Assembly (NCBI RefSeq): GCF_900078685.2
Contig: NZ_LT546166.1
Location: 556,986-620,985 of the forward strand
Length of the DNA stretch: 64,000 nucleotides
Direction of reading: 5' to 3'
Source of the DNA: Mycolicibacter icosiumassiliensis
GTDB lineage: Bacteria; Actinomycetota; Actinomycetes; Mycobacteriales; Mycobacteriaceae
The first letter of the stretch is position 1; every line of letters begins with the position of its first letter. The position numbers and the translations under genes were made by a program. Below, piece after piece: positions 28,201 to 35,585 of this stretch. The notes below the pieces were generated by a model, which worked only from the letters and a program-made list of their open reading frames with translations, had not been told where the DNA came from and ran no database searches.

Positions 28201-28242
28201 CCGCCGCCAACGGCGCAGGTCGCGTTGGGTAAATTGGCTGCG

Positions 28243-28899
28243 ATGTTGACCCTTCGCGCGGTACTGGCCATCGGCTGCGTCTGCCTGCTCGCCGCTTGCA
28301 GCTCCAGCCCCGCCGAGGTGTCCGCCGACATCAACAAGGTGGTCGAGCTCAAGTCGTCCTTCGGCCCGGAATACGAGGTCAAAGACATCACGCGCACCGG
28401 GATCGACCCGAAACTCCTGGCGGGCACCGCGCTGCCCCCGGGTCTGACCTTCGATCCGCCCGACTGCTCGAAGTTCGCCATCAGCCAGCAGCTGCCTCAG
28501 GGTGTGCAGGGCAACATGGCCGCCGTCGCCGCCGAAGGCCAGGGCAACCGGTTCATCACCATCGCCCTGGAGACCTCCGAGCCGGTTCCGGTCAATGAGC
28601 CGGGCCGCACCTGCCGGCGGATCGGCTTCTCCGGGGGCGCGATGCGCGGCTTGATCGAAACCGTCGACGTGCCGCACATCGACGGGGTGAAGACGATGGG
28701 CGTGCACCGGGTGATCGAGGCCGTCGCCGGCGGCAAGTCCCGCGTGGGTGAGCTGTACAACTACTCGGCCTACTTCGGGCCCTACCAGGTGCTGGTCACC
28801 GCCAACCCCCTGGTGCGGCCGGGCGAGCCCATCGCCCCGGTCGACACCGCCCGGGCCCGCGAGCTGTTGGTGGCCGCGGTCGAAGCGATCCGGAACTAG
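28243..28899 (+). CDS. DUF5642-type lipoprotein
   Basis: 218 residues. The N-terminus LTLRAVLAIGCVCLLAACSS is a lipoprotein signal with lipobox LLAAC. The mature part (NKVVELKSSFGPEYEVKDIT and DPPDCSKFAISQQLPQGVQ) matches the mycobacterial DUF5642 secreted/lipoprotein group. Function unknown; it follows the KATmt gene by 42 nt and fits the Rv0999 position. ATG 28243 is used because it puts the signal peptide at the start; the upstream TTG at 28225 would add six residues. Confidence 0.82.
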   Translation: MLTLRAVLAIGCVCLLAACSSSPAEVSADINKVVELKSSFGPEYEVKDITRTGIDPKLLAGTALPPGLTFDPPDCSKFAISQQLPQGVQGNMAAVAAEGQGNRFITIALETSEPVPVNEPGRTCRRIGFSGGAMRGLIETVDVPHIDGVKTMGVHRVIEAVAGGKSRVGELYNYSAYFGPYQVLVTANPLVRPGEPIAPVDTARARELLVAAVEAIRN

Positions 28900-28917
28900 C
28901 GAATCTGTCCGTTTCGG

Positions 28918-29517
28918 CTATCGCACGCCGCGCGGGCGGAACTGAATGCTGATCCGCGGGCCGGTGGGCGTGGCCGTCTTGGGAATCGAGTGCTCCCACG
29001 TCCGCTGACACGAGCCCCCCATCACCACCAGATCGCCGTGGTGCTGTGCCAATCGCAGGGCCTGCCCGCCGCCGCGCGGCCGCAGGGCCAGCGTGCGGGT
29101 GGCGCCGACGCTGACGATCGCGACCATGGTGTCCTGGCTGGCGCCGCGGCCGATGGTGTCGCCGTGCCAGGCCACGCTGTCGCCCCCGTGGCGGTACAGG
29201 CACAGCCCGGCCGTGGTGAACGGCTCGCCGAGTTCCCCGGCGTAGATGTCATTGAGCCGGCGGCGCAGCTTGGCGATCACCGGGTGCGGCGCATCTCCGG
29301 TCGCCAGGTCGTGGAAGCTGACCAGTCGCGGGACATCAAGCACCCGGTCATACATCCGGCGGCGCTCAGCACGCCAGGGAATGACCGACTGCAGCTCGCT
29401 CACCAGTTCGCTGCTTTCCTCGGCCAGCCAGCCCGGACGAACGTCGAGCCAGGCGCCGTCACCGAGCTGTCGGCGTTCGCTGAGGTCGAACAGCGACTCC
29501 TGTACCGGTATCGCCAC
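28918..29517 (-). CDS. AlkB-type 2-oxoglutarate/Fe(II) dioxygenase
   Basis: 199 residues. It has the double-stranded beta-helix dioxygenase core with iron ligands H-x-D in AWHGDTIG and a distal H in EHSIPK, and 2-oxoglutarate-binding Arg residues in RISIQFRPR. The sequence LCLYRHGGDSVAWHGD and LRPRGGGQALRLAQHHGDLV fit the AlkB/ALKBH branch that removes alkyl groups from nucleic acid or proteins. It corresponds to Rv1000c. It converges on the DUF5642 lipoprotein gene, with 18 bp between stops. The substrate is not known; DNA repair is an inference from the family. Confidence 0.85.
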   Translation of the reverse strand: MAIPVQESLFDLSERRQLGDGAWLDVRPGWLAEESSELVSELQSVIPWRAERRRMYDRVLDVPRLVSFHDLATGDAPHPVIAKLRRRLNDIYAGELGEPFTTAGLCLYRHGGDSVAWHGDTIGRGASQDTMVAIVSVGATRTLALRPRGGGQALRLAQHHGDLVVMGGSCQRTWEHSIPKTATPTGPRISIQFRPRGVR

Positions 29518-29573
29518 GCACCCAGCTTATCGCACATCCGTTCGATTGGTTGAGATTGCTGCTGTGGCGCCGG

Positions 29574-31133
29574 CTAGGACCAGCTGGGCAGCCAGATCTC
29601 CATGTTCCAGGTGGCCGGCGAGATCGGCACCCCGGTCAGAATCGGATACAGCCAGGCGAAATTGGTCAGCACTAAAGCCACGTAGCAAGACACCGCGAGC
29701 AGCCCGAGCGCCCAGCGCTCCTCGGTACGGGTTCTCCCGTCGTTGACGATGTCGACGCAGATCAGGGCCAGCAGCATCGCCAGGAACGGCGCCATCGGCA
29801 CCGCGTAGAAGAAGTACATCTGCCGCCCGATGTCGGCGAACCACGGCAGCCAGCCCGCGCAGTAGCCCACCAGGGCCGCGGCGTAGCGCCAATCGTGGCG
29901 CACCAGGGAGCGCCACACCGCGTAGCCCAGCACCGGGACGGCCAGCCACCACATCGCCGGCGTGCCCACCAGCATCACCGCCTTGACGCAGGACTGCGCG
30001 CCGCAGCCGGGAACGTCGTGCTGGTCGATCGCATAGAGCACCGGGCGCAGCGACATCGGCCACGTCCACGGCTTGGACTCCCAGGGGTGGTGGTTGCCGG
30101 CGGCATTCGTCAGTCCGGCATGGAAGTGATACGCCTGGTAGGTGTAGTGCCACAGCGAGCGCAGTGCATCGGGCATCGGGAACCGACTCTGAAACCCGAT
30201 CGACTGGCCGGCCTCATGCCGGTCCACGCCGGTCTCGGAGGCGAACCACGGCGCATACGACGCCAGGTACACCCCGAACGGGATGAGGACCATCGCGTAG
30301 ACGGTGGGGCCGACGTCGCGGCGCAGCGTCCCCAGCCACGGCCGCCGCACTCGGTACTGCCGGCGGGCGGCCACGTCGAACGCCAGCGACATCGCGCCGA
30401 AGGACACCACGAAGTACAGGCCGGACCATTTGGTGGCGCAGGCCAATCCGAGCAGCACCCCGGCGCCGAAGCGCCACCAGCGCACCCCCAGTCGCGGGCC
30501 CCAGGGCGTCGCGCCGCAGCGGCCGTCGGTCAGTACGGTGTGCATTCGCATTCGCACCTGGTCGCGGTCGACGATCAGCGCGCCGAACGCGGCCACCACG
30601 AAGAACGTCAGGAAGCCGTCCAACAACGCCGTGCGCGCCGCGACGAAGCTGACCCCGTCGCCCACCAGCAGCAGCCCGGCGATCCCGCCGGCCAGCGTCG
30701 AGCGGGTCATCCGACGCACGATCCGCACCAGCAGCGCTATCGCCAGCACCCCGAGAAGGGCGCTGGTGAACCGCCAGCCCAGCCCGTTGTAGCCGAACAG
30801 CGCCTCACCGATCGCGATCAGCTGCTTGCCCACCGGCGGGTGCACCACCAGGCCGTAGCCGGGATTGTCTTCGACGCCGTGGTTGTGCAGCATCTGCCAG
30901 GCCTGCGGCGCGTAGTGCTTCTCGTCGAAGATCGGGGTGCCGGCGTCGGTCGGCGTGTAGAGGTTCGAGAACCGGGTCACCGCGGCCAACAGCGTCACCG
31001 CCGCGGTGACCGCCCAGCCTCGGGCCCGGTCGGTCGGCCCGAAATCGGCGACCGGCACCAGCAGCCCAGGGCTGATCACCGGAGCAGTGCACTCCGGCGC
31101 GGCCGCGGGCCTGGTAGCGGTCGGAGCGCTCAT
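29574..31133 (-). CDS. pmt: Protein O-mannosyltransferase
   Basis: 519 residues, GT39 family integral-membrane enzyme that transfers mannose from polyprenyl-phosphate-mannose to secreted proteins on the periplasmic side. Near the N-terminus FSNLYTPTDAGTPIFDEKHY-APQAWQML contains the catalytic DE motif. About ten or more hydrophobic helices follow, with loop motifs HPPVGKQLIAIGE and HPWESKPWTWP. The position and length agree with M. tuberculosis Rv1002c. It diverges from rsmI, with 24 bp between the starts. Likely substrates are secreted glycoproteins, but none can be identified from the window. Confidence 0.94.
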   Translation of the reverse strand: MSAPTATRPAAAPECTAPVISPGLLVPVADFGPTDRARGWAVTAAVTLLAAVTRFSNLYTPTDAGTPIFDEKHYAPQAWQMLHNHGVEDNPGYGLVVHPPVGKQLIAIGEALFGYNGLGWRFTSALLGVLAIALLVRIVRRMTRSTLAGGIAGLLLVGDGVSFVAARTALLDGFLTFFVVAAFGALIVDRDQVRMRMHTVLTDGRCGATPWGPRLGVRWWRFGAGVLLGLACATKWSGLYFVVSFGAMSLAFDVAARRQYRVRRPWLGTLRRDVGPTVYAMVLIPFGVYLASYAPWFASETGVDRHEAGQSIGFQSRFPMPDALRSLWHYTYQAYHFHAGLTNAAGNHHPWESKPWTWPMSLRPVLYAIDQHDVPGCGAQSCVKAVMLVGTPAMWWLAVPVLGYAVWRSLVRHDWRYAAALVGYCAGWLPWFADIGRQMYFFYAVPMAPFLAMLLALICVDIVNDGRTRTEERWALGLLAVSCYVALVLTNFAWLYPILTGVPISPATWNMEIWLPSWS

Positions 31134-31157
31134 TCCGACGATCGTAGGCTGTGCGCC

Positions 31158-31994
31158 ATGCCCGATGGTCGATTGCTGCTGGGTGCCACCCCGCTGGGTC
31201 AGCCCGCCGACGCGTCGTCGCGCCTGGTCGAAGCGCTGAGCACCGCCGACGTCGTGGCCGCCGAGGACACCCGGCGGGTCCGGACGCTGGCCAAGTCCCT
31301 CGACGTGCAGATCGCCGGCCGAGTGGTCAGTCTGTTCGACGCCAACGAGGCAACGCGAGTGCCGACACTGCTTGCCGACATCGAGGCCGGGGCCACCGTG
31401 CTGGTGGTCAGCGACGCCGGGATGCCGCTGATCAGCGACCCGGGCTACCGCCTGGTGTCCGCCTGCGCCGAGGCCGGGCTGCCGGTGACCTGCCTGCCCG
31501 GCCCGTCGGCGGTGACGACCGCACTGGCGCTGTCCGGGCTGGCCTCGGAGCGGTTCTGCTTCGAGGGCTTTGCGCCCCGCAAGCAGGCGGCGCGACGGGC
31601 GTGGCTGGCCGCCCTGGCCGACGAACGGCGTACCTGTGTGTTCTTCGAGTCGCCGCGGCGGTTGGCCGACTGCCTACGCGACGCGGTCGACGAACTCGGC
31701 GGCCAGCGCCGCGCAGTGGTCTGTCGGGAGCTGACCAAGACTCACGAAGAGGTGCTGCGCGGGACGCTGGCCGAGCTGGCCGACTGGGCCGTCGACGGTG
31801 TGCTGGGGGAGATCACCGTGGTGCTGGCCGGGGCGACCCCGCGCGCCGACTTGGCGACGTTGGTGGACGAGGTGAACCGGCTGGCGGGCGAGGGCATGCG
31901 AGTCAAGGACGCCTGTGCGCAGGTGATTGCCGACGTGCCGGCCGCGGTGTCGCGACGCGAGCTTTATGACGCGGTGCTGCGCTCGCGGCAGTAG
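31158..31994 (+). CDS. rsmI: 16S rRNA C1402 ribose 2'-O-methyltransferase
   Basis: 278 residues. SAM-dependent tetrapyrrole-methylase-fold enzyme. Motifs: LLLGATPLGQPADAS, VVAAEDTRRVRTLAKSL, VVSDAGMPLISDPGYRLV and LPGPSAVTTALALSGLASER, all RsmI landmarks. It methylates the 2'-OH of C1402 in the ribosomal P site. ATG 31158 is 24 bp from the divergent pmt start. Position matches Rv1003. The long upstream reading in the same frame is antisense to pmt and not real. Confidence 0.94.
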   Translation: MPDGRLLLGATPLGQPADASSRLVEALSTADVVAAEDTRRVRTLAKSLDVQIAGRVVSLFDANEATRVPTLLADIEAGATVLVVSDAGMPLISDPGYRLVSACAEAGLPVTCLPGPSAVTTALALSGLASERFCFEGFAPRKQAARRAWLAALADERRTCVFFESPRRLADCLRDAVDELGGQRRAVVCRELTKTHEEVLRGTLAELADWAVDGVLGEITVVLAGATPRADLATLVDEVNRLAGEGMRVKDACAQVIADVPAAVSRRELYDAVLRSRQ

Positions 31995-32019
31995 GGGATA
32001 TCGGATTCGGTCCGGCGAC

Positions 32020-32088
32020 GTGCCGGCGTTGGTGATCGTGGCGCTGGTGCTGGCACTGTTGATGCCGCGCCGCGGCGTCACCGCGTAA
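32020..32088 (+). CDS. Possible 22-residue membrane peptide
   Basis: Between rsmI and pabB a GTG-started frame encodes a single hydrophobic helix with a basic end (VPALVIVALVLALLMPRRGVTA). Codon use matches a coding stretch, but there is no clear ribosome site and it is convergent with pabB. It may instead be the C-terminal remnant of a membrane gene; M. tuberculosis has a membrane protein gene (Rv1004c) near here. Confidence 0.25.
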   Translation: MPALVIVALVLALLMPRRGVTA

Positions 32089-32093
32089 CGGAC

Positions 32094-33398
32094 CTACGAC
32101 GCGGTGCTGCGAACCTGGGACTGGCCGTCGGCGACGATCGGGGCAGCCTTGTGCAGGCACTCCTGCCACTCGGCGTCGACGTCGGAGTCCGCGGTGATAC
32201 CGCCGCCGACCCCCAACACCGCGCCACCGGTGGCGTCGAACTCCACGGTGCGGATCGCGACGTTGAGTTCACAGCCGGCCACCGGCGAGGCCAACCCCAC
32301 CGTGCCGCAGTAAGCGCCGCGGCGCGACAGCTCCCACTCCGAAAGCAACTGGCGAGCACGGTGTTTGGGGGTTCCGGTCACCGACGCGGGCGGGAACGTC
32401 GCATCCAGCAACTCCGCCATGGCCAGCTGCTCGGGCACCCGGGCCGACACCGTCGACACCAGATGCCACACCCCCGGGGCGGGCCGCACCGCCAACAGTT
32501 CGGGCACGGTGACCGTGCCGGTGATCGCCACTCGGCCCAGGTCGTTGCGGACCAGGTCCACGATCATGATGTTCTCCGCGACGTCCTTGGTCGAAGCACG
32601 CAGCGCCGACGGGCGGGCGTACAGCGGCAGGGTGCCCTTGATCGGGCTGGAGGCCACGACCTGGCCGCGGCGGCGCAGGAACAGCTCCGGCGACAGCGAG
32701 GCCACCGCGCCCCAGTCGCCCGCGACATAGGCCGCACGCGCGGGCCCGGTGCGCGCCGCCGCGTCGGCGAAGAAGTCCAGCGGGGCGCCGGTGACGGTCC
32801 CGGTGAAGCGGGTGCACACGCAGGCCTGATACACCTCACCGGACCGGATGGCCTCCAGGCAGGCCAGCACCCCGGCGCGGTGCGCCTGCCGGTCCGGGGT
32901 CTGCCAGTAGATGCGCCAGCCCCGAGCCGGGGCGGGAGTCGTCAGCGCCTCGGCCAGCCAGCCCGGCATTGCCGCGCCGGACAAGCTTTCGAACCACCAC
33001 TGCCCGTCGGTGTTGTCCTGACGCAGCACGCAGTCGGTCCAGCCGCCGGCAGCCTCCGGAATGCGGGGACCCAGGCCGTCGGCGCCGGCGTCGGGATAGG
33101 ACAGATACCCGATCCAGCCGCCACCCACCGCGCCGGATTGCGCACCATCGGCGGGGACATACGGCGGTCCCAGCTTCGCCTCTCCTCCGTCGAGCCTCGC
33201 TGAACCGCCGGGGACATCAAACACCTCGCTGGGGCTCACCGGCTCAACGGCCACGCTGGGCGCGATCACCGCTCGGGATCCGAACCACTCGCCGGTCAGT
33301 GCGGCCGGCGACGGCAGCCCATGCCGGTCGGTGGCATCGCCGACCGCGCGCAGCACCTGTGGGGCTGCCCCCAAGTCGCCGAGCCGCTCGATCCGCAC
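32094..33398 (-). CDS. pabB: Aminodeoxychorismate synthase component I, with in-frame repeat insertion
   Basis: 434 residues, chorismate-utilising enzyme that aminates chorismate for p-aminobenzoate and folate. Signatures: GEVYQACVCTRFTGT, ASLSPELFLRRRGQVVASSP-IKGTLP, DLVRNDLGRVAITGTV and FPPASVTGTPKHRARQLL. Oddity: residues around 63-81 include [16 protein letters not shown], encoded by a palindromic repeat element (33163-33209) flanked by the 8-bp duplication GGGGACAT; the insertion adds 57 bp, exactly 19 codons, so frame is kept. It lies before the catalytic domain, where an extra loop may be tolerated. Confidence 0.93.
   Translation of the reverse strand: MRIERLGDLGAAPQVLRAVGDATDRHGLPSPAALTGEWFGSRAVIAPSVAVEPVSPSEVFDVPGGSARLDGGEAKLGPPYVPADGAQSGAVGGGWIGYLSYPDAGADGLGPRIPEAAGGWTDCVLRQDNTDGQWWFESLSGAAMPGWLAEALTTPAPARGWRIYWQTPDRQAHRAGVLACLEAIRSGEVYQACVCTRFTGTVTGAPLDFFADAAARTGPARAAYVAGDWGAVASLSPELFLRRRGQVVASSPIKGTLPLYARPSALRASTKDVAENIMIVDLVRNDLGRVAITGTVTVPELLAVRPAPGVWHLVSTVSARVPEQLAMAELLDATFPPASVTGTPKHRARQLLSEWELSRRGAYCGTVGLASPVAGCELNVAIRTVEFDATGGAVLGVGGGITADSDVDAEWQECLHKAAPIVADGQSQVRSTAS
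33153..33217. repeat. Palindromic element inside pabB with 8-bp flanking duplication
   Basis: The 47-bp core at 33163-33209 differs from the rpmF-upstream copy (5712-5758) at one base. GGGGACAT occurs at 33153-33160 and again at 33210-33217, directly bounding a 49-bp segment. The structure is that of a short insertion with target-site duplication. Confidence 0.9.
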
Positions 33399-33410
33399 GG
33401 CACTAGCTTG

Positions 33411-34340
33411 TCAGACGTCTGCGCCTCGGGTGATCTCGCGGGCGGCGGCCACCGCCGCCAGCTTGTCCGGGTTGCGCATCGCGTAGAAGTTCGTGATCAG
33501 CCCGTCGACGATCTCGACGGTGAACACGCCCTCCAGGCGGTCGGCGCTGTAGATCAGCACCGCGGGCGCCCAGTTGCAGATCCCCATGTCTACCCGGACG
33601 TCGGGCAGCTGTGCACCCTGCCGCAGCAGTCCGATGACCGTGCGGGCGACCTTGTCGGCGCCGACGACCGGCCGCCGGGCCGCGCTGGCCTTGCCGCCGC
33701 TGTCGGCGGTCCACACCACGTCGGGTGCCAGCATCGACAACACGGTGGTGAGGTCGCCGCCCGCCGCCGCGGTCATGAACTCGGCGGTGACCCGCGCGCT
33801 CTCCTGCGGATCGATCGGGGTGTACCGCGGCCGCCGAGCCTGGACGTGGTTGCGAGCCCGGTGCGCGACCTGACGGGCCGCGGCCGCCGATTTGCCGACC
33901 GCGGCCGCGATCTCGTCGTAGTCGAAGCCGAACACTTCTCGCAGCACGAACACGGCCCGCTCCTCGGGGCGCAGGGTCTCGAGCACCACCAGCATCGCCA
34001 TCGAGACCGATTCGGCCAGTACGACATCGGCCGAGGGATCGTGCTCGGTGAGCAGCAGCGGCTCGGGCAGCCATGGCCCGACGTACTCCTCGCGGCGCCG
34101 CGCGCCGGCCCGCAGCGCGTTGAGTGCCTGACGGGTGACCAGGCTGGCCAAGTACGCCTTGACGTCCCGGACTTCAGCCAGATCCACTTCGGCCCAACGC
34201 AGGTAGCTGTCCTGCAGGACGTCATCGGATTCGGTTGCCGAGCCCAGGATCTCGTAGGCGATGGTGAACAGCAGCGGCCGGAGTTCGGTGAACCGTTCGG
34301 CGTGTCCCCCGCAAGCGGGAGGTGTCCCCACACTTCTCAC
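33411..34340 (-). CDS. ECF41-type sigma factor with fused SnoaL-like regulatory domain
   Basis: 309 residues. Sigma regions 2 (LRPLLFTIAYEILGSATESD-DVLQDSYLRW) and 4 (RPEERAVFVLREVFGFDYDE-IAAAVGKS, then RQVAHRARNHV) are followed by a C-terminal ~110-residue SnoaL-like domain. The linker motif WLPEPL and C-terminal SGGKA and NPDKL match the motifs reported for group ECF41. In that group the fused domain controls activity and there is no separate anti-sigma factor. GTG 34340 overlaps the upstream oxidoreductase stop by 4 nt. ECF41 genes sit next to an oxidoreductase, decarboxylase or epimerase, as here. Confidence 0.92.
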   Translation of the reverse strand: MRSVGTPPACGGHAERFTELRPLLFTIAYEILGSATESDDVLQDSYLRWAEVDLAEVRDVKAYLASLVTRQALNALRAGARRREEYVGPWLPEPLLLTEHDPSADVVLAESVSMAMLVVLETLRPEERAVFVLREVFGFDYDEIAAAVGKSAAAARQVAHRARNHVQARRPRYTPIDPQESARVTAEFMTAAAGGDLTTVLSMLAPDVVWTADSGGKASAARRPVVGADKVARTVIGLLRQGAQLPDVRVDMGICNWAPAVLIYSADRLEGVFTVEIVDGLITNFYAMRNPDKLAAVAAAREITRGADV

Positions 34341-35500
34341 ACCGCCGCCTCCTGCTCGGTTGCCGCGGCTCGCGCGCCGCCCTTGAGCCAACGGTACGAG
34401 CCGGGCTTGGTCCCCTCGCGGCGAATGCCCCAGACAGTGGCCCGGCAGATCGCCTCCTTGACCTTCGCGGCCAGCCGTCCGCCGACGAACGCCTTGACCG
34501 GGGTGTCGTCGCGGCGGGCCAGCTGGATGGTGGCCGCTTTTCGGCCCACGCTGATGCACTGGCCGGTGAACGCCTGGTCCAGCGCCACCGGTGAGGTGCC
34601 GGCGATGCGGGCCAACACGGTGTCGGCGGCCTGCGCGCCCAGCGGGATCGCGGCCTGGCAGCTCATCCGCAGCGGCCGGCCCGACGGCGCCACCGCGTCG
34701 CCGGCCGCCATGATCCACGGATTGTCGATGCTGGTCAGGGTCTCGTCGGTGAGCAGCCGGCCCAACGGGTCGGTGGCCAGTCCACTGGCGGCGGCCAGGT
34801 CCGGGACGCCGAAGCCCGCCGTCCAGACCGTCACCGCGCTGGGCAGCACGGTGCCGTCGCGCAACACCAGAGTGTCGGCGCGCACCTCGGCGACGACCGC
34901 GGCCTCGCGCACGTCGACACCCAGCTTGCCCAGCGCCTTGGCCACCGAGCGCCGGCCCGCCGCATGCAGTGACGGTCCCAGCATCTCGCCGCAGACCAGG
35001 GTCACCGGCCGACCCTGCCCGGCCAGTTCAGCGGCCGCTTCGATCCCGGTCAGGCCACCGCCTACCACCGTCACCGGGGCGTCCGCTGCCACCTCGCCGA
35101 GCCGAGCCAGCAGCCGGGACGCGGACTCGAATTCACAGATGGAATAGGCGAATTCGGCGGCACCGGGAACCGCTGGACTGATCGCGCCGGTACTGCCCAC
35201 CGCGTAGATGAGGTAGTCGTAGCGCAGCGTGGTGCCGGAGGACAGCTGGATGCGACGGTCGGCGGCGTCGATCCGGTCGGCGGTGTCGACGATCAGCCGG
35301 ACGCCATCGCCGAGCAGATCGCCGTAGTCCCGGTCGGCCCGGTAGGTGCCGGCCACATGCTGGTGCAACCGGATCCGTTCGACGAACGCCGGTCGGGGAT
35401 TGACCAGCGTGACGTCGATGTCTGGGCGTACCAGCAGCCGGTTGGCTGCCATGGTGCCGGCGTAGCCGCCGCCGATGATGACGACCTGGATGCGGGCCAT
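34337..35500 (-). CDS. NAD(P)/FAD-dependent oxidoreductase (NDH-2-like), ECF41 partner
   Basis: 387 residues. Two dinucleotide-binding folds: FAD at VVIIGGGYAGTMAANRLL near the N-terminus and NAD(P) at TVVGGGLTGIEAAAELAGQG (about 143-163). The C-terminal MAAGDAVAPSG motif belongs to the FAD-binding domain of the NDH-2/disulphide-oxidoreductase group. It has no membrane anchor helix. ATG 35500 has AGGAG upstream. Its stop overlaps the sigma gene start (GTGA). It is the likely main target of that sigma factor, given the promoter upstream. Substrate unknown. Confidence 0.88.
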   Translation of the reverse strand: MARIQVVIIGGGYAGTMAANRLLVRPDIDVTLVNPRPAFVERIRLHQHVAGTYRADRDYGDLLGDGVRLIVDTADRIDAADRRIQLSSGTTLRYDYLIYAVGSTGAISPAVPGAAEFAYSICEFESASRLLARLGEVAADAPVTVVGGGLTGIEAAAELAGQGRPVTLVCGEMLGPSLHAAGRRSVAKALGKLGVDVREAAVVAEVRADTLVLRDGTVLPSAVTVWTAGFGVPDLAAASGLATDPLGRLLTDETLTSIDNPWIMAAGDAVAPSGRPLRMSCQAAIPLGAQAADTVLARIAGTSPVALDQAFTGQCISVGRKAATIQLARRDDTPVKAFVGGRLAAKVKEAICRATVWGIRREGTKPGSYRWLKGGARAAATEQEAAV

Positions 35501-35534
35501 GAGGTGCTCCTGTCTCTTGGGGTTATGCCCTCAA

Positions 35535-35561
35535 GACACCGCGCGCCTACGAGATGTGACA
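35535..35561 (-). promoter_or_regulatory. ECF41-type promoter upstream of the oxidoreductase-sigma operon
   Basis: On the minus strand, TGTCACA (35561-35555), a 16-bp spacer, then TGTC (35538-35535) matches the published ECF41 promoter pattern TGTCACA-N16-CGTC with one changed base. It lies about 35 bp before the oxidoreductase start. This predicts autoregulation of the operon. Confidence 0.75.
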
Positions 35562-35585
35562 GCTTGTGACCCGCGTCACCCGGCG

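Noticed and set aside
29895..31157. Long plus-strand upstream extension of rsmI
   Set aside because: It is antisense to pmt; rsmI has its own start at 31158.
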